Made by a program: the position numbers and the translations under genes. From the NCBI GenBank assembly GCA_031285605.1, contig JAITVW010000241.1, forward strand, positions 1 through 8,168: 8,168 nt of DNA, read 5' to 3'. Positions 1 through 8,000 of the stretch are shown one piece after another (within the stretch, counting starts at the first letter, position 1; the number at the start of each line of letters is the position of its first letter). This DNA is from Fusobacteriales bacterium (GTDB taxonomy: Bacteria > Fusobacteriota > Fusobacteriia > Fusobacteriales > Leptotrichiaceae). Below the pieces are notes generated by a model. That model did no database searches and had not been told where the DNA came from. It worked only from the letters and a program-made list of their open reading frames with translations.

Positions 1-150
1 AAAAAAGTAGCACTGCATCCATATGCCAAAGCAGCAGTAAACAGCGGGATTGCCACTGATAACAGTTCGATGATATCTCAGAATGTATTTACTGCAAAGA
101 CAGAAGAAAGTGCAATGGAGATGATTCCATACTTTATATGGGCTTTGTAA
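1..150 (+). CDS. C-terminal end of an unidentified protein (5' end outside window)
   Basis: Frame 1 is open from the first base to TAA at 148-150 and gives 49 residues that begin KKVALHPYAKAAVNSG and end EMIPYFIWAL. The mix of residues and the GCA/ATG/GAA codons look like real coding sequence, but the piece is too short to place in a family. The closing IPYFIWA faintly recalls the IPYxxWxNRG segment near the end of GH127/DUF1680 glycosidases, yet the NRG and what should follow are missing, so I do not adopt that name. It could equally be the end of a truncated gene. No clear terminator hairpin follows directly. Confidence 0.5.
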   Translation, partial: KKVALHPYAKAAVNSGIATDNSSMISQNVFTAKTEESAMEMIPYFIWAL

Positions 151-175
151 GGTTTAAAAATAGAATTTTGGTAAA

Positions 176-285
176 AGGGGCTGTATCAAAAACAATGTCG
201 TCAACTTAAGAAAAAAACTTGACAATTACTAATATAATCATCTCATAATTAAGTATAAAACGAGCCTGTGAGAAAAAGTCTGCAA
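176..285. other. possible insertion-sequence end remnants
   Basis: GGGGCTGTATCAAAAACAA at about 178-196 resembles the terminal inverted repeats of several DDE-transposase elements, which often begin GRGGCTGTCTCAAAA (for example IS1182-like). A second element-like start, GAGCCTGTGAGAAAAAG, lies at about 263-279 in the same orientation. No transposase reading frame, matching opposite end or target duplication is visible, so at most these are scars. The stretch also has TTGACA at 219-224, but its best -10 partners are badly spaced (8 or 19 bases). This is a resemblance from memory, not a match. Confidence 0.2.
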
Positions 286-322
286 ACAAAAAAAGCTTTC
301 TATGGTAAAATTAAAATATCAT

Positions 323-328
323 AGGAGG
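323..328 (+). promoter_or_regulatory. ribosome binding site AGGAGG of the broken DUF1275 gene
   Basis: A perfect AGGAGG sits 8 bases before ATG 337-339. It sets the start of the remaining DUF1275 reading frame even though the family's N-terminal third is absent. A possible extended -10 (TGGTAAAAT, 303-311) lies just upstream, without a convincing -35. The intact translation signal joined to a mid-domain sequence suggests an internal deletion that kept the original start region. Confidence 0.6.
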
Positions 329-336
329 CGATTTTT

Positions 337-868
337 ATGTACGGAAGAAATAATGGGGAGAAGCTGTTTTTTATCTTTTTCTGGTTTCAGCTTTTGTTTT
401 GGGGATTTTAGCAGCTGAATTTATCAGGACAAAACTTAAAGATAAAAAAAGAATACACCGGAGACAGATTGTTATTCTTATAGAAATTCTTGTATTATTT
501 TTCTCTGCCTTTATACCTCAGGGAAACTATAATGTTATCGTAAATACAGAAATTTCGTTTATATGTTCACTTCAGGTTCAAAGCTTCAGGAAAGTAAACG
601 GAAATTTATCTGCAACTACAATGTGTACAGGCAATTTGAGAAGTGGAACAGAGCAGCTGTATAAATATATAATTCAGAAAGACAGTAAGGCAAAAGAAAA
701 GTATATGATTTATTACGGGTTAATACTGTTTTTATAACAGCCGCCGCCAAGGCTTTTTTTACGGAACTGCTGCGTGAGAAAGCATTATTTGTGTACTGCG
801 GTATTTTAAGAACAGTATTTGCTGTGATGTTAGAGATGAAATGTAAAATTATAAATTTTGAGATATAA
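337..868 (+). pseudogene. DUF1275 (YoaK-type) membrane protein, N-terminally deleted and frameshifted
   Basis: The gene is recognisable only when three frames are joined. ATG 337 gives MYGRNNGE, and that frame stops at 409-411. One added base in the G4 run at 355-358 continues it as AVFYLFLVSAFVLGILAAEF in the frame that stays open to TAA 735-737. That frame carries the family hallmarks: SLQVQSFRKVNGN, then TTMCTGNLRS at 615-644, then LYKYI. One added T in the T5 run at 729-733 continues it as FFITAAAKAFFTELL and on to TAA 866-868. DUF1275 proteins are inner-membrane proteins of about 220-240 residues with several helices and unknown transport role. Only about 177 codons remain, and the N-terminal GGFLDAYTY...ANAQTGN region is missing. 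A TTG at 399 could start a 112-residue product, but without a ribosome site. The DUF1275 call is strong from motifs, and the pseudogene call is good. Confidence 0.82.
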
Positions 869-885
869 TTTACAAGTGTAATGTG

Positions 886-922
886 AAGAATAATGTCAGT
901 AAAATGATGTTATTCTTTTTTT
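886..922 (+). terminator. intrinsic terminator after the DUF1275 remnant
   Basis: GAATAATGTCA (888-898) pairs with TGATGTTATTC (905-915) over 11 positions, two of them G-U wobbles in RNA, around a 6-base loop GTAAAA. A7 upstream positions 886-887 can extend the stem with A-U pairs. A run of seven T (916-922) follows at once. It lies 18 bases past the DUF1275 stop and separates that gene from the autotransporter operon. Confidence 0.75.
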
Positions 923-1139
923 ATTATTCAATATAAAGTAATTTATAACAATTATTATGTAGGATATATTGATATTAAAAATGAAAAGACCGAAATTATA
1001 AAACAGAGAAATTACTAATAAAAATGAAAAAATAGAATAAAATATGTACTTATTAAATTTTATGAATGGAAAATTGATATATGAATCTTTAAATAATGGT
1101 CTGACAAATTATTATGTTTATATTTTGTCTATGTTAAAA
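923..1139. other. AT-rich intergenic spacer, no gene recognised
   Basis: Very AT-rich sequence with poly-A and poly-T tracts. The only frame of note, ATG 1044 to TAG 1176-1178 (44 codons), has no ribosome site, is rich in Leu/Asn/Tyr as expected from AT-rich DNA, and runs through the predicted promoter. No RNA gene or clear operator was seen. The A/T tracts could act as an UP-like region for the promoter that follows, but this is only inference. Confidence 0.5.
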
Positions 1140-1168
1140 TTGACTTTAAAGAATTATTTTAGTACAAT
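1140..1168 (+). promoter_or_regulatory. sigma-70-type promoter of the autotransporter operon
   Basis: TTGACT (1140-1145) and TACAAT (1163-1168) are separated by exactly 17 bases, each one base off consensus. The transcript would begin near 1175 and lead into GGGAGG at 1196-1201 and the first small gene. No further promoter of this quality was seen between here and the autotransporter start at 1962, which supports one four-gene transcript. No operator palindrome is evident. Confidence 0.65.
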
Positions 1169-1220
1169 ATTTACATAGATATTATTATTTTGGAAGGGAG
1201 GTTCAAAGGATCATAATTTG

Positions 1221-1403
1221 ATGTTTATTACCGGATATTTTTTATCGGCGGTCGAAAAAGGCGGAAAAACTACCGAGATGCCTGATATGAATGTACAAAC
1301 GGAGAAAGCTATGGAGCTGAGAAAGATTTAGTCCGGCACAAACACAGAATATAACAAGGGACTGAAATATTTTAACAAAACCGGAAAGCAGGAGGCAGAA
1401 TGA
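1221..1403 (+). pseudogene. small gene 1 of the operon, broken by an in-frame stop
   Basis: From ATG 1221 the frame reads MFITGYFLSAVEKGG and continues to ...TEKAMELRKI, then hits TAG at 1329-1331. The same frame resumes as SGTNTEYNKGLKYF and ends at TGA 1401-1403, which overlaps the next gene's ATG as ATGA. The start region looks damaged too: the best ribosome site (GGGAGG, 1196-1201) is 19 bases from the ATG, although AAAGGA (1205-1210) is better spaced. The segment ILMFITGYFLSA-like just after it suggests a former signal peptide whose first residues are lost. If whole, the protein would be about 60-65 residues, exported and charged. I do not recognise the family. FadA-type small adhesins occur beside autotransporters in this phylum, but no FadA motif is visible. 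Confidence 0.5.
1390..1402 (+). promoter_or_regulatory. AGGAGG site with ATGA stop/start overlap (small gene 2)
   Basis: AGGAGG (1390-1395) stands 4 bases before ATG 1400-1402, and TGA 1401-1403 of the preceding frame overlaps that ATG. The arrangement implies translational coupling between small genes 1 and 2 when both were intact. The same 4-base spacing recurs before the genes at 1698 and 1962. Confidence 0.7.
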
Positions 1404-1651
1404 AAAGGATAATTTTGATTTTTTCACTATTGACTTTGTCATTATTGGCTTTTGGAGAAGAACTAAAAGTAAACAGAACCGTGGAAGAAAGTGTAACAAA
1501 AGATTATAATCAGAATGGAGTTTATTCCTCATACAAAAAAGCTTTGAGAAGAGCTCAGAAATCAGTATATGTAAAACTGCCTGAAACGAAGAGAGTACCG
1601 ATATACAATACCGGACAGAATAAAAGCAGAAGAAGAGGAACTGATGTCTGA
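1400..1651 (+). CDS. small exported protein (gene 2 of operon), C-terminus probably frameshifted
   Basis: An 83-codon frame begins MKRIILIFSLLTLSLLAFGEE: two basic residues, a hydrophobic core at about residues 4-17 and a likely cleavage after AFG, a plain signal peptide. The mature part is Lys/Arg-rich (YKKALRRAQKS, then KLPETKRVPIYNTG). The last residues NKSRRRGTDV look unnatural. Removing one A from the A4 run at 1622-1625 shifts to a frame reading KAEEEELMSEEINIMRRRQ, a charged, helix-forming tail. So the present stop at 1649-1651 is probably secondary. The product would act in the periplasm or at the surface. Its family is not recognised. Position before the autotransporter and the coupled start suggest an accessory role. 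The ORF is real as sequence; whether it is functional is doubtful. Confidence 0.6.
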   Translation: MKRIILIFSLLTLSLLAFGEELKVNRTVEESVTKDYNQNGVYSSYKKALRRAQKSVYVKLPETKRVPIYNTGQNKSRRRGTDV

Positions 1652-1697
1652 AGAAATCAACATAATGAGAAGAAGGCAGCACTTAAGAGGAGGGAAA
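1617..1697 (+). pseudogene. out-of-frame C-terminal remnant of small gene 2
   Basis: In the frame of position 1617 the sequence reads RIKAEEEELMSEEINIMRRR and runs toward gene 3 with no stop before ATG 1698. The acidic-then-basic pattern is typical of a short coiled or helical tail and fits as the continuation of the gene at 1400 after a one-base correction. With that correction the frame would read into gene 3 as far as TGA 1725-1727, so a second change near 1681-1698 (or a natural fusion) must be assumed to explain its end. The original end is therefore uncertain. Confidence 0.45.
1688..1693 (+). promoter_or_regulatory. ribosome binding site AGGAGG of small gene 3
   Basis: AGGAGG is 4 bases before ATG 1698-1700. 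It is well conserved although the gene behind it is broken, and it marks the original start of that gene. Confidence 0.6.
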
Positions 1698-1931
1698 ATG
1701 AAAAAAACAATAATTTTACTATTTTGACAGTAACAGGAATAATGCCTTTATTCAGCACCGGATTATGAATACAAAAGAGAATTAAGGGAAGGTGCAGGAG
1801 GAAAACGAACAAATCCGAGACAGTATCCGGACACTGTTCAGATACCGGAAAAGAACGGACAAAGGCAGACAGATAAAAAAGCAGCTAAAATAAAGAAAAT
1901 AGAAGATTTGTTGTTTAGAAAAGAGCAGTAG
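1698..1931 (+). pseudogene. small exported protein gene 3 of the operon, two frame changes
   Basis: ATG 1698 gives MKKTIILLF and stops at TGA 1725-1727. With one T added to the T4 run at 1722-1725 it continues LTVTGIMPLFS, completing a signal peptide. A second frame change near 1750-1757 leads to APDYEYKRELREGAGGKR, then a polar, basic stretch (TNPRQYPDTVQIPEKNG) and an end of KKIEDLLFRKEQ at TAG 1929-1931. The reassembled protein would be about 78 residues with cleavage near FSA. It is not a family I can name. It lies 30 bases before the autotransporter start and its stop does not overlap. Two separate single-base lesions in so short a gene make it very likely non-functional. Confidence 0.6.
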
Positions 1932-1952
1932 AAGGCAATAAAATAATATAAT

Positions 1953-1957
1953 GGAGG
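1953..1957 (+). promoter_or_regulatory. ribosome binding site GGAGG of the autotransporter
   Basis: GGAGG at 1953-1957 is 4 bases before ATG 1962-1964, which is followed at once by a signal peptide. This decides the start: the upstream ATG at 1951 overlaps the site itself and is in another frame. Confidence 0.75.
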
Positions 1958-1961
1958 AAGA

Positions 1962-2027
1962 ATGAAAAGAAATAAAAAATTATTAGTATCATTTCTGGCA
2001 ATAAATTCGATACTATCAGCTTATGCA
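1962..2027 (+). other. signal peptide of the autotransporter
   Basis: Residues 1-22: MKRNKK is the basic head, LLVSFLAINSILS the core, and AYA precedes Ala-23, a standard signal peptidase I site. No Cys follows, so it is not a lipoprotein. The head is of ordinary length, unlike the extended signal peptides of many proteobacterial autotransporters. Confidence 0.8.
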
Positions 2028-5000
2028 GCAGGAACCGAAACTGTAGTAAGCCCCAGATATGACCGCATGTATAACAGTATAGTAAAGAATATAGAAAAAG
2101 GCAGTTCCAATCAAAAAACATATGAAATAATAGAACAAATACTAAATCAGAAAAATAAAGAATTAAAGGATCTGTATTTACGGGGAGATTATATAGTAAA
2201 GCCTGAATATCTGGAATGGCAGGTATTTTTTACAGGTTTTTATGAGGAATACAGTGAAGGAAGGGATAATACCAAAGAAAATGCAGCCTATCATTCAAAA
2301 GTTTCAGGTTATTATGATACAAACGGAAATTATGTAATGACAAGCGGAAGTATAAACGGTATGATGGGAAAACCACATAAACAATTACAGCAGCCGAAAG
2401 AAATCGACCTTGGTGTAACAGTACAGGTAAGAGAGCCGAGCAGACAGCCTGTATCACTTGGGGTGTCTAAGCCTTCAATGCCGCAGATAACGCCGAATTC
2501 GCCGGCAGCTGTTGCGGTTAATCCGCCTGTAATTCCATTAATGCCGAATCTGTCTTTTGAGATAAACCCGCCGGCAACATTCAGTGTTCCAAGTGTAAGT
2601 ACGAGCATAAGCCTGAATTTGCCGACTATAGCAGTAAGAGCTTTTAATCCTGTGGCGCCGAGTGTGACTACAATTACAATAGATCCTGTTTCTACACTTA
2701 CTCTTACTTTCCCCGGTTCAGGAAACGGCGATCAACAATGGATAAATAAAGGAGGAAGTGTTGCTCCAATTGCACAGCAAGACTTTACGGGACAGTCAGG
2801 AAAAGGAACTTTGGATGCAGTGAGTCTTTCTACAGCGGCATCACAAAACTTCAATGTAAGTCTTCATAATACAAACGCTGTAGGAAGGACAGGAACATCA
2901 CATACAGCGACTAATAACGGAATACAAAACTTTGACTGGACAGGAGTGACTGCAAGCCATGCTGTAATGAAACTGGTAGGAAGCCATGAGATTCAGATAA
3001 AAAATATGGATATGAAATTTATAGGAGTGGGAAATAAACCATCTGCATATTTGATGCTTTTTCATACAGATGCTCATAATTTTGCTGGTATGGAGTCTAC
3101 ATGGAATCTGGACAGTAATACAACTGTAACTATGTCAGGGCAGAAAATAATTTTATACGGAGTTCAGTCACATTCGGGTTATGCTTCAGGTTCGGGAATG
3201 ATAAATAATGGTATAATAACAGCAGATGGAGAAACTACTGCTGCGACAAGTCAGGGGACAAGTTATACCGGATTAAATCCGGATCAAAGAATAATATTCA
3301 CGACAATAGATGCTGACGGTGGAAGTTTAAGTTCATATAGCAGATGGTTCTATTTTATAAATAACGGGACTATAACATTAAACGGAACATCCGATATTCT
3401 TGCGAATTTTGCAACACCGGGAAATATTGGTAGGGGAACATACTTTACCAATAATTCGGCGATATACTTAAACGGACAAAGTTCTGTAGGGATAATGCTG
3501 AATCCATCAGTTTCAAATTTTGGTGATTCTCATATTTTACTGAATACTCCCATAGAGATACGCGGAGATAAAAGTTTGGGAATACAGCTCACAAATGACG
3601 TATTTAAGCTTGAAAAATCAATAATAAATCTTAATCTGGGAACAACAGGAAATGACAGTAATTCCACAGGGAATATAGCAGGAAATAATCCCGGACTGGT
3701 AGAAGGTGCAGTGGGAGTTCTTGTCAGCGAAGCAGCTGCGAACTTTACTTTAAAAGACTATAAAATAAATATAGGTGATCATTCGTTCAGTAACGCAGGG
3801 ATAAGGGTAGCAGCCGGGAAGATAAGTCTGAGTACAGGCGGAAACTCATCAATTGATTTTAGTGCGAACAGCAGTGAAAATGCAGGAGTTTCGATAACAG
3901 GCGGCAGCTCTACAGCCACGACAGCAGGAATAACAATAAATCTGAATGGGACGTCAAATGTCGGGGCTCAGGTAGAAAACAGCGGAACTTTCAATCATTC
4001 TAACGGGACTATAAATATAGGCGGACAGGGAAATTTAGGAATTGCGACTTTGAGCGGTGCAACGACAAATATGAATAATGCGTCGGCAGTTATTAATGTA
4101 GGAGCAAAAGGAACCGGTGCTTATAACAACTCTGTATTTAATCTCACAGCCGGAACAATAAAAGCAACGGGAGATTCGGCAGTAGCAGTATATGGTGCAG
4201 CAGGAAATATTAATACAAATATAAACGATGGAAACATAGAAGTCGGTTCCGGAGGGATAGCTTTATTTTCCGGGAACTCATCTAAAATTAATATTAAGTC
4301 TGCAGCGGATATTAAAGTAAATGCCGGAGGTTTATTATTTTATAATCATGACGGCGGAATGTTCACGGGGAAATATGTTCTGGACGGTATAGTTTCTCCG
4401 AGAGTGGAAGCCGGAGGGATGGTTTTCTATTATAAAGGCGGTTCATTATCTAATTCTGAATTATCGGGAATGTCTGCTATATCAAGTTCATTTGAAGGAA
4501 AAACAGCATTAGGAACAACTGATAAATTAGATTTGAGAATGGCAGCAGGTTCAAGTTTGATATATCTCGAATCAACGCCGGGACTGACTAAAAATATTTC
4601 GGATTTAAGTTTAATTCTTCCACTAGTACCGTTGAGTGGAGCGTGGCTCACTGTAACACCGGATTCGGGAGCTGTGATAAAAACATACACATTATCTGAT
4701 CTGAATCTGATACTGGATAATGATACAGACTCAAATCTAGACGGTGGAATATACAGCAAGCTGCAGATATTGAGTTCGGATATAACAGTTAATAACGGAG
4801 TTACGGTAAACGGAACAAATAATGGTCAAATTGCCATAGTGCAGAGAAATAAAACAGGAAGTACAAATCCTTCTGATATTTTAATAACAAATAACGGGAC
4901 TATAAATTTGACCGGAGATAACTCGGTAGGTATAGTCGGAGACTATGCCAAGACAGATACAAGTTCATCATCAAAAATTGAACTATATGGAGATAAGTCA

Positions 5001-8000
5001 ACAGGAATAATTTCTACAAACGGGACACAGACAACCAATGCCGGAACAATAATAATAGACGGAGATAAAGCTATGGGTATATACGGAGGAAATACTCTGG
5101 ATGATACGCCGGCAGTTTTAGGATATGGAAATGGAAAAATCAATATAACTCACAGCGGTGAAATAAAAACTACTAATGCAACGGGCGAAAGATACGGAAT
5201 ATATGTGGAAAACAAAGCGGCTTATTCAGTTCCGGTAACAGATTCAACAGTGACAACAACAGCAGGCTCAAAAATAGACCTGAGTCTGGCAGCAAATGGA
5301 GGAGTAGGAATATATTCCGACAAAAGTACTGTAAATCATTCAGGTTCTGTAAAAATCAGTTCTACTGCAACAAATAACGGTACAGGTATATATGCAATAG
5401 CCGGAAGTAATGTGGAAATTTTAAATACAGGCTCTTTAGAAGTGACCGGAGAGAAAGGATATGGATTCTTTTTAAAAGACTCTGCAGGGAAAAACAGCGG
5501 TAGTATAACAGTAGGAAAAGAATCAATAGGAATAAATCTTGACGCACTCTCTACAGGAAATAATAACGGAACACTTACTATAGGAGAATCTTCGGCAGGC
5601 ATGTATGTCGGCGGAACATCAACAGGTAATAACAATGCAGGTGCCTTGATTACATCATCGGATTCAGAGGCTCTGGGAATTTATGTATTAAGTGGAGCAA
5701 CAGGAACAAATGCAGGGAATATAACATTAACAGGGCAAAAATCATCAGGAATTTATAACAAAGGAACTTTTACAATGACAGGCGGAACAGTAGAAGTTAA
5801 TTCTGTATCAGGAGCAGGTATATATGCGGATACAGGCTCGACGACAAATATAAACGCAGGAGCAATAAAGGCCGGTAAAGGTGCAATAGCATTATATGCA
5901 GACAGTTCCACTATAAATGTAGCCGGGGGAACGAATTTTGACATCTCGGGTGACACTGACGGAAAAAGTATTTTTGCATATAATTATAATAATCTCGGTG
6001 TTATGACTACAGGTAAAGTAAATCTTACAGGAACAACAAATACTATAGTAAATATAAATTCCGGAGGAATAGGATTTTATGTAAAAGGAATGACATTGGA
6101 TACTTACATAAATAATCTGATATCAAACAGCGGAACAGGAAAACTCGAAATTGTAATGAAGAATTCCGATTCAAATCTTTATGTACTGGATAGTCCCGGT
6201 TCTCCTACACAGTTGAGTACGATTTCGTCGTTAGTGCCGGGAACAACTTTGGGAAGTGCGGGAAATGTGGTAATTTCTACAGGAAGCGTTTCGGATTACG
6301 GTCTTTTGACATTGGTAAAAGGTGAATTGGAAATAGATCAGGATGTAAATCTCGATACAGCTTCAGATGCTTATAATAAATCAGACTTTGTAAACTCTTC
6401 TGTAAAATTAAATGCAGGCAAGAGTATAACAGGTACAGCGGCAAACGCTCTGGGAATAGGTCAAAGAAATTATTCAGGAGGAACACTGGCTAATCTGCTT
6501 GTACAAAATGACGGAACAATAAATCTGACAGGGATGAAGTCTACAGGAATCGCCGTGGATTTTGGACGAGTGCAGAATTCGGCAGGTGCAGTGATAAATG
6601 TCGGAGAAGACGGAATAGGAATATATGCGGCAAACAGTTCACAGGTAACAAATGCAGGAGCTATAAACTTAACAAACAATGGTGTGGGTATATACGGAGC
6701 AAATTACTTTGACGGAGTAACAAGTATGCCATATGGAACTGACGATATTGATATCACTAATTCAGGAGATATAATTTCTACAGGAACAACAGGAAGAAAT
6801 ATAGGGATATATGCAAATAACAGACCTAGTACACCAGGACCCGTATCAACAGTAGCATTGAATACAGGCTCGAATATAGATGTTTCAAGCTCGGAAGAAG
6901 GAATAGGAGTATACGCAGTAGATTCTATTCTTACAATAAATGATGGGAATATAACTGTAGGAAAGAACGGAATAGGAATATATGCAGAAGGGACAACAGG
7001 AACAATAGCAGGAGGAACAGTAAATTTAACAGGAGATAACGCAATAGGATATTATCTGGCTGCCGGAAGCAGTTTTACCAACACAGGAGGTAATATATAT
7101 ATTGACGGTCAGAATATAATATTGACAATATCAGATTCCACTTCAAGCATGAATTTTCTGACGCCGTTTAATATAACAGCAACAGCCGGGTCGACATATG
7201 TGGCAGGAAGCATGACGGGGGGAGAATTTTATAATAATACTACAGCGACACTAGGTTCAAATGGTATGTTAATAAGCGGTCTTGGTACTGCGGCGCTTTT
7301 TGGGACAGCTTCAGATGTTAATTCATCAGGGACAAATGTGGCAGGTATGTTAATAAGCGGACAGTATACGGATAATCCTTTTCCGCATATAATATCAGGG
7401 ACACCTGTAAATGTAGAAGGAACAAACTTAGGAATAATGAATCTGGGAGATTCATCAGCAGGAATATATCTTATGAATGATGCAAGAGGAGAAAACAGAG
7501 GAACAATCACGATGGGCAATTATTCTGTGGGTATGTATGCAGAGGGGTCATTATCATTATCGGCGTCATCTGTAAAAAATGATAATGGAACTATTAATAT
7601 AGGTCAGGAATCAACAGGATTATTTTTGAAAAACGGAGCAAGTGTTTGGAATGCCGGAGCAACAGCAGAAATAAACAGTACAAGTCAGAAAGCAGTGGGA
7701 ATGTACTCGGAAAGATCATCAGCAGGAGCGACTGCTGTAATTAATGACGGAAAAATAGAACTGAACGGAGACCAGTCAATAGGAATATACACTACAGGAG
7801 TATCTAATGTAACAAATAACGGGACAATACTTATAGGCAGCTCCCTCAGCCCGATTCAGCCGGGAGTGGGAATATATGCGGATAATGCTGGCAGCAGTGT
7901 TGTAAACTCATCTGGAAAGTCTGTAACTGTGGGAGATAATTCAATAGGAATATACAACATGAATGGAAGTGTAACAAATGACGGAATAATAACAGCAGGA

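Noticed and set aside
219..238. TTGACA followed by TATAAT as a promoter
   Set aside because: The two boxes are only 8 bases apart, far from the needed 16-18; other -10 candidates are at 19 or 29 bases.
355..358. Programmed frameshifting or phase variation at the G4 tract
   Set aside because: The tract is too short for typical phase variation, no slippery heptamer with a downstream structure was seen, and the gene also lacks its N-terminal region.
399..737. 112-residue protein starting at TTG 399 as an independent gene
   Set aside because: There is no ribosome site before the TTG, and the DUF1275 homology continues upstream and downstream in other frames, so it is one part of a broken gene.
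1044..1178. 44-codon plus-strand frame in the spacer
   Set aside because: It has no ribosome site, low-complexity composition, and it overlaps the best promoter in the window.
1242..1682. 146-codon open frame on the minus strand
   Set aside because: It lies opposite the small genes, is dominated by Phe/Leu/Ser/Cys as expected from the complement of purine-rich coding DNA, and has no clear ribosome site or domain.
4430..4759. 109-codon minus-strand frame, and similar ones at 2330-2608, 5336-5635 and 7229-7519
   Set aside because: All are antisense to the continuous autotransporter frame and rich in Pro/Ile/Val, a shadow of its Gly/Asn/Thr/Ile codons.
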